Positions 60,242 to 64,000 of a stretch of 64,000 nucleotides of DNA are shown one piece after another (within the stretch, counting starts at the first letter, position 1; every line of letters begins with the position of its first letter). The stretch is from the NCBI GenBank assembly GCA_963695975.1, contig CAVOIB010000002.1:868001-932000 (forward strand), in the 5' to 3' direction. This DNA comes from JBBQVZ01 sp963695975 (GTDB taxonomy: Bacteria; Actinomycetota; UBA4738; HRBIN12). A model generated the notes under the pieces. It had not been told where the DNA came from, did not search any database, and was given only the letters and a program-made list of their open reading frames with translations. The translations under genes and the position numbers were made by a program.

Positions 60242-60247
60242 TAGACT
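60242..60247 (+). promoter_or_regulatory. -10 box of leaderless moeA
   Basis: TAGACT is followed by CCCCAG and the ATG at 60254, a 6-base spacing typical of leaderless initiation. The same hexamer precedes galU and the secreted-protein gene at 39691. Confidence 0.55.
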
Positions 60248-60253
60248 CCCCAG

Positions 60254-61516
60254 ATGGTCGACACGCGACGGGTGCACGATCACGATGATGTCGCCGGGCT
60301 GGTCTCCGTCGAGGACGCTCGCGAGAAGGTCTTGTCGCAGATCCATCCATTGGCGCCGCTCCAGCTCGCGCTGACGGAGGCGTATGGCTGCGTCGCCGCG
60401 GAGGATGTGGTCGCAGAGCGCGATCTCCCCGAGTTCGCCTCGTCCGCGATGGATGGGTTCGCCGTCCGCGCCTCCGACGTGGCGGGAGCCACGCCGAGGT
60501 CCCCGATCGAGTTGAAGATCGTGGGCCGCGCGATGATCGGGAGGCGGCCCGACGCCGTCGTCGGTGGCGGCGAGGCGGTCCGTATCGCGACCGGCGCCCC
60601 GATCCCCGCCGGTGCGGACACGATCGTGCCGGTCGAGAACGCGGAGCCCGGTGGTGAGACCGTCCAGCTCTACGATGGCCCACCCCCCGGTCAGCACATC
60701 CGGCCGGCCGGCGAGGACGTCCGGGATGGACAGGTCATCGTGACCGGCGGGAGACGACTGGGCCCACCGGAGCTGGCACTCCTCGCGAACGCGGGGTTCC
60801 CGAACCCGATGGTCCATCCACGTCCTCGCGTGATCGTGCTCTCCACCGGCGACGAGCTGATCCCTCCGACCGAGACGCCGGAGTTCGGGCAGATCCGGGA
60901 CTCGAACGCCTACTCGATCTTCGCAGCGCTCCGCGATGTGGGCGCTATGCCCGTGCTCGCCGGCATCGTCAAGGACGACGTGGACGCGCTCCGCGAAACG
61001 GTGCTCAGCTACCTGATCCAGGCCGACGCGTTCGTCTCGTCTGGCGGTGTGTCGGTCGGAGAGCGCGACGTGGTGAAGGCCGCGTTCTTCCGACGCGGCG
61101 ATCTGGACTTCTACAAGGTGGCCATGCAGCCGGGCATGCCGCAGGGGTTCGGCCACATCGAAGGCAAGCCGTACTTCGGGCTTCCGGGCAATCCCGTGAG
61201 CGTGTTCGTGAGCTTCGAGGTGTTCGTTCGGCCTGCGATCCTCAAGATGATGGGCCGGACCCAGCTCTACCGGCCCGAGGTGACTGCCACCCTGACCGAG
61301 GAGGTTGCCGGCCCGAAGGGCAAGCTGCAGTTCGCGCGCGTCCGGCTGCAGCGCACCGACGACGGATGGGCCGCGACGCCTACGGGCGCGCGCGGCTCGA
61401 ACCTCATCTCGACCGTGGTGCGTGCGAACGGCCTGGCGATGGTCCCGGTGGGGACCGCCGTTGCCCCGGCCGGCTCGCAGCTTCGGGTGTTGGTCTTCCG
61501 CTCGAGTGAGGATTGA
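60254..61516 (+). CDS. moeA: Molybdopterin molybdotransferase MoeA
   Basis: This 420-residue MoeA has the expected blocks: VSVEDAREKVL, the SSAMDGFAVRASD motif near 70, RIATGAPIPAGADTIVPVE near 115, the STGDEL domain near 197, and GLPGNPVSVFVSF near 315. It inserts molybdate into adenylated molybdopterin. moaC begins 3 bases downstream. The product fits the need of the sulfite-oxidase-family enzyme at 54.2 kb. Confidence 0.97.
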   Translation: MVDTRRVHDHDDVAGLVSVEDAREKVLSQIHPLAPLQLALTEAYGCVAAEDVVAERDLPEFASSAMDGFAVRASDVAGATPRSPIELKIVGRAMIGRRPDAVVGGGEAVRIATGAPIPAGADTIVPVENAEPGGETVQLYDGPPPGQHIRPAGEDVRDGQVIVTGGRRLGPPELALLANAGFPNPMVHPRPRVIVLSTGDELIPPTETPEFGQIRDSNAYSIFAALRDVGAMPVLAGIVKDDVDALRETVLSYLIQADAFVSSGGVSVGERDVVKAAFFRRGDLDFYKVAMQPGMPQGFGHIEGKPYFGLPGNPVSVFVSFEVFVRPAILKMMGRTQLYRPEVTATLTEEVAGPKGKLQFARVRLQRTDDGWAATPTGARGSNLISTVVRANGLAMVPVGTAVAPAGSQLRVLVFRSSED

Positions 61517-61519
61517 CCG

Positions 61520-61969
61520 ATGGCGGATCGCGCGCGGATCGTCGAGGTGGGGGAGAAGGCCGTGACCGCCCGCGAGGCGACGGCGGAGTGTGTGCTCTCG
61601 ACGACGCCGGACGCGGTCGCGCATCTCATCGCCGGGACCCGCAAGGGTAACCCGCTCGAGGCCGCGAGGATCGCCGGGGTGATGGGCGTCAAACGGACTC
61701 CTGATCTGCTCCCGTTCTGCCACCCCATCGCGATCACCGGCGCGGAGCTCATGGTGGATCCGGATGAGGGAGCCGGCACGATCCGCGTGCAGGCGACGGT
61801 CCGCGCGAACGACCGGACCGGCGTCGAGATGGAGGCGCTCACGGCCGCCGCGGTCGCGGCCCTCAGCCTCTACGACACGACGAAGGAGTTCGATCGGGCT
61901 GCTCGGATCGACGGACTGCGATTGCTCGCCAAGTCGGGCGGGAAATCGGGTGATTACCGCACAGACTAG
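61520..61969 (+). CDS. moaC: Cyclic pyranopterin monophosphate synthase MoaC
   Basis: This 149-residue MoaC carries the conserved VGEKAVTAREATAE start, the IAGVMGVKRTPDLLPFCHP core, and TGVEMEALTAAAVAALSLYD. It converts the MoaA product to cyclic pyranopterin monophosphate, an early step in Mo-cofactor synthesis. It follows moeA by 3 bases and overlaps the end of the convergent gene by 4 bases. Confidence 0.97.
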   Translation: MADRARIVEVGEKAVTAREATAECVLSTTPDAVAHLIAGTRKGNPLEAARIAGVMGVKRTPDLLPFCHPIAITGAELMVDPDEGAGTIRVQATVRANDRTGVEMEALTAAAVAALSLYDTTKEFDRAARIDGLRLLAKSGGKSGDYRTD

Positions 61970-63009
61970 TCTCGGAACGGTGCCGTCATGGTGCTCGCCA
62001 CTTCGATCGCGACGGCCGGCAACGCGCTCGCGCCCTCGATGTTCGCCTCGGCTCCGGAGTTCGCATTGAGTCGGTCGGCATCGATCCCGTCGGCGACCCG
62101 CCCTCGGTCGGCGTCGTACACCGGGCGCCCCGCCGCGTTGCGCTCACCGAACCATGCGCGCGCCTCGGCTGCGAGCCCGGCCCATGCGGGATCGCCGGTC
62201 GCGGCCGACAGCCGGTCGATCGAGAACAGCGTGCTCGAAACGTCGTACGGCGTGGAGCTCGCCCCGCCGAACCCTCCCTCCACCGTCGGCACCAAGAGTC
62301 GCTCGGCGCTCGCGATCGCCGTCGCCAACAGCGATGGGTCGTCGAGGATCTCCGCCGCGTCCACGAGCACACCCTCCTGCGTATGCGCCCACAGGTGGGG
62401 CACGCCTCGCTCGAAGGGTGAGTTCATCAGCACGTCGTCGATCCGGCAGGCGGCGATCTCATCGGCCCACCGTCGGATCGCGGGAACGAGGAGGGTCTTC
62501 CCCGCGTCGCGGACCAGCCGACCCGCCATCTCCAGGTGGAGCGCGCGCACGTCCGGCGGCGCATCCTTGGTCACGGCGTGATCTAAGCCGAGGTGGAGCG
62601 CGCGCTCGGCCCGATCATCGCCGAACGTGGTCCACGCCTGGCCCACGGCGCAGAGCGCCCGCGCGTGCCAGAAGTTCTCCCCGACGCCCGACGTAAGGCC
62701 CGCTTCGTTCCGAGAGCCCTCCCAGTCGTACACGAAGTTGAGCCATCGGCCGTCGTGCTCCTGCATCCAGAGGACGAACTCGAGCATCCCTCGGGCCCAC
62801 CGCTCGACCCACGGGAGCCTGGTGACGGTCCAGACGTCGCAGAGCACACTCAGCAACCGAGCGGCGTCGTCGACGCACGCGACGCCTTCCATGCCGGACT
62901 CACGCGCCACGATCGGCTCATCGTTGGCGTCGGCGTAGACGGCGACCGCGTAGGCATCGGGACCTGCCGCGGGGAGCGGACGCGTCAGCCGGGCGAGCTG
63001 TCTCAGCAC
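61966..63009 (-). CDS. Glycosidase-like alpha/alpha-barrel protein downstream of GH130
   Basis: This 347-residue cytoplasmic protein has helix-rich repeats suggestive of an (alpha/alpha)6 barrel. Blocks include MEGVACVDDAARLLSVLCDVW near 40, LEFVLWMQEHDGRWLNFVYDW, GVGENFWHARALCAVG and HLWAHTQEGVLVDAAEIL. No signal peptide is seen. It starts at GTG 63009, overlapping the GH130 stop by 7 bases, which implies coupled expression. Function is inferred from neighbourhood: processing or handling of mannosides or related oligosaccharides. I do not recognise an exact family. Confidence 0.75.
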   Translation of the reverse strand: MLRQLARLTRPLPAAGPDAYAVAVYADANDEPIVARESGMEGVACVDDAARLLSVLCDVWTVTRLPWVERWARGMLEFVLWMQEHDGRWLNFVYDWEGSRNEAGLTSGVGENFWHARALCAVGQAWTTFGDDRAERALHLGLDHAVTKDAPPDVRALHLEMAGRLVRDAGKTLLVPAIRRWADEIAACRIDDVLMNSPFERGVPHLWAHTQEGVLVDAAEILDDPSLLATAIASAERLLVPTVEGGFGGASSTPYDVSSTLFSIDRLSAATGDPAWAGLAAEARAWFGERNAAGRPVYDADRGRVADGIDADRLNANSGAEANIEGASALPAVAIEVASTMTAPFRD

Positions 63010-64000
63010 GGCTCGAGGTTGGCGATGATCTGTTCGACGCTGAAGTCGGCGGCGCAGATGCTCTCGTCGGCCGCGCCGTAGTACACGCGGATCCGTTCCC
63101 CGGTCTCGTCTAGCGGGACGTGGCCCGTGGGGAACACCACATCGCGGAGGAACCCATCGCGCTCGTAGTCGACCTCGGGGGCGAGCAGCGGACGGGGGGT
63201 GCGAGCAAGTACCTTGCCGGGGTCGCCCGCGTCGAGGAGCAGCGCACCCATGCCGTAGCGGTTCGCGCGGTCGGCGCCGTGGTAGATCGCGAGCCATCCG
63301 CCGTCGACCCGGAAGGGAACGCAGCTCGCGCCCACGCGGATCTCGTCCCACATGCGTTGGCGCGGCAGCGCGACCGGACGGTGATCGCCCCAGGAGATCA
63401 GGTCGTCCGAGCGCGCCATCCACATCGCGAGGATGCGGCCGAGCGATCCCGGCATGGGCCGCGTGAGCGCCAGGTAGCTCCCGTCCACCTTCTCGGGGAA
63501 CAGAACCATGTCCTTCTGGTCAGGATGCAGCATCAGACCCTTGCGTTCGAACGTCCTGAAGTCGGTCGTGGTCATGCGGCTCGTGGTGATCCCGAGACGG
63601 CTCACCGACACGTACGTGATGTGGAAGACACCGTCGATCTCGGTGATCCGCGGATCCTCCACGCCGTATTCCTCGAGGTAGGCGGCAGGCGTGATCGTCG
63701 GTTCGGGATCGATCTCGAACGTCACGCCGTCGGCGCTCCGCGCCACGCGCAGGTGCGAGATGTTCGACAGGTAGTCGCTGAACTCCTGGTTGCCAGGCGC
63801 GAACCCGCCCGCGGTGTTCCGATAGCGGATCGTTCGAGGATCAGAGAGGTCGAGGCCGGGGAGGTCCTTCGGGACGTAGCCGATCACCACGCGTGGCGGC
63901 TCGAGATCGGTGTCGAAGAACGCCATCCCGACCAGGCGCTCGCGAGAGACCGCGTCCGGGAGTGGCACGAGCCGTGGCTCGTCGCCGGTGAGATCGATCA
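63003..64000 (-). CDS. GH130-family glycosidase/phosphorylase (5' end outside window)
   Basis: The reading frame is open to the window edge, so the start is missing; about 332 residues are visible. GH130 blocks include YGVEDPRITEIDGVFHITYV, with the catalytic-region Asp, plus the MWMARSDDLISWGDH and WLAIYHGADR segments. The family acts on beta-mannosides by phosphorolysis or hydrolysis; which is used here is not clear. A GTG at 63968 is in frame but falls inside the homologous region. The gene is coupled to the downstream barrel protein. Confidence 0.9.
   Translation of the reverse strand, partial: IDLTGDEPRLVPLPDAVSRERLVGMAFFDTDLEPPRVVIGYVPKDLPGLDLSDPRTIRYRNTAGGFAPGNQEFSDYLSNISHLRVARSADGVTFEIDPEPTITPAAYLEEYGVEDPRITEIDGVFHITYVSVSRLGITTSRMTTTDFRTFERKGLMLHPDQKDMVLFPEKVDGSYLALTRPMPGSLGRILAMWMARSDDLISWGDHRPVALPRQRMWDEIRVGASCVPFRVDGGWLAIYHGADRANRYGMGALLLDAGDPGKVLARTPRPLLAPEVDYERDGFLRDVVFPTGHVPLDETGERIRVYYGAADESICAADFSVEQIIANLEPC

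Overview
The window is a compact, very GC-rich (roughly 68-70% by eye) bacterial chromosome segment. It carries about 60 protein genes on both strands, with short gaps (none above 300 bases) and frequent 4-base overlaps. GTG and TTG starts are common, there is an F420-type deazaflavin oxidoreductase, and many genes begin 6-8 bases after a TAnnnT -10 box (leaderless transcripts). A LuxR-type regulator with TPR-like repeats is also present. Together these point to Actinomycetota, probably a deep-branching uncultured soil or water lineage; a related F420-using phylum such as Chloroflexota cannot be excluded. I saw no rRNA, tRNA, CRISPR array, insertion sequence or prophage.

Layout. 1-3 kb: an NAD-dependent epimerase, a Mth938-like protein, a twice-frameshifted SGNH hydrolase and an SRPBCC protein. 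3.1-7.5 kb: a tandem pair of SulP anion transporters, each fused to a STAS domain and a cyclic-nucleotide-binding domain. 7.5-12.9 kb: small metabolic genes and a two-cupredoxin lipoprotein. 13-19.3 kb: a sarcosine/dimethylglycine dehydrogenase-like flavoprotein with a GcvT half, etfB and etfA, and a convergent trimethylamine-dehydrogenase-like [4Fe-4S]/FMN enzyme. This looks like a module for oxidative N-demethylation with electron transfer to ETF. 19.4-31.6 kb: membrane proteins, a flavin monooxygenase next to a LuxR regulator, a deazaflavin oxidoreductase, a tryptophanase-SDR operon, a 5'-3' exonuclease and others. 31.6-35.2 kb: an AlkZ-like winged-helix protein and a DEAD-box helicase with two tiny upstream genes.

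35.2-47.4 kb: secreted enzymes (GH25 muramidase, endonuclease/exonuclease/phosphatase protein, SGNH lipoprotein), a phospholipase D-like protein, a CehA-type metallohydrolase, an orphan membrane-anchored peptide-binding protein, an EamA exporter and a LOG-family protein. 47.4-51.4 kb: two large polytopic membrane proteins (one MptA/B-like mannosyltransferase) whose 3' ends overlap by 135 bases, and a lipoprotein. 51.4-54.2 kb: tldD-tldE. 54.2-62 kb: a membrane-fused sulfite-oxidase-family molybdoenzyme, uppP, cpaB-like, mtnP, an FmdB-type zinc ribbon, galU, moeA and moaC. 62-64 kb: a GH130-type glycosidase (cut by the window edge) followed by a partner that looks like an alpha/alpha barrel glycosidase.

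Connections between genes: moeA and moaC supply molybdenum cofactor, which the sulfite-oxidase-family enzyme needs. uppP, galU, the mannosyltransferase and the GH130 pair fit envelope or glycan metabolism. The cyclic-nucleotide domains on both SulP transporters and on a stand-alone 132-residue protein suggest cAMP signalling. The most distinctive features are regulatory: pervasive leaderless promoters, including a divergent pair whose -10 boxes overlap; a hairpin that buries a ribosome-binding site; and operator-like palindromes near a LuxR gene and upstream of galU.
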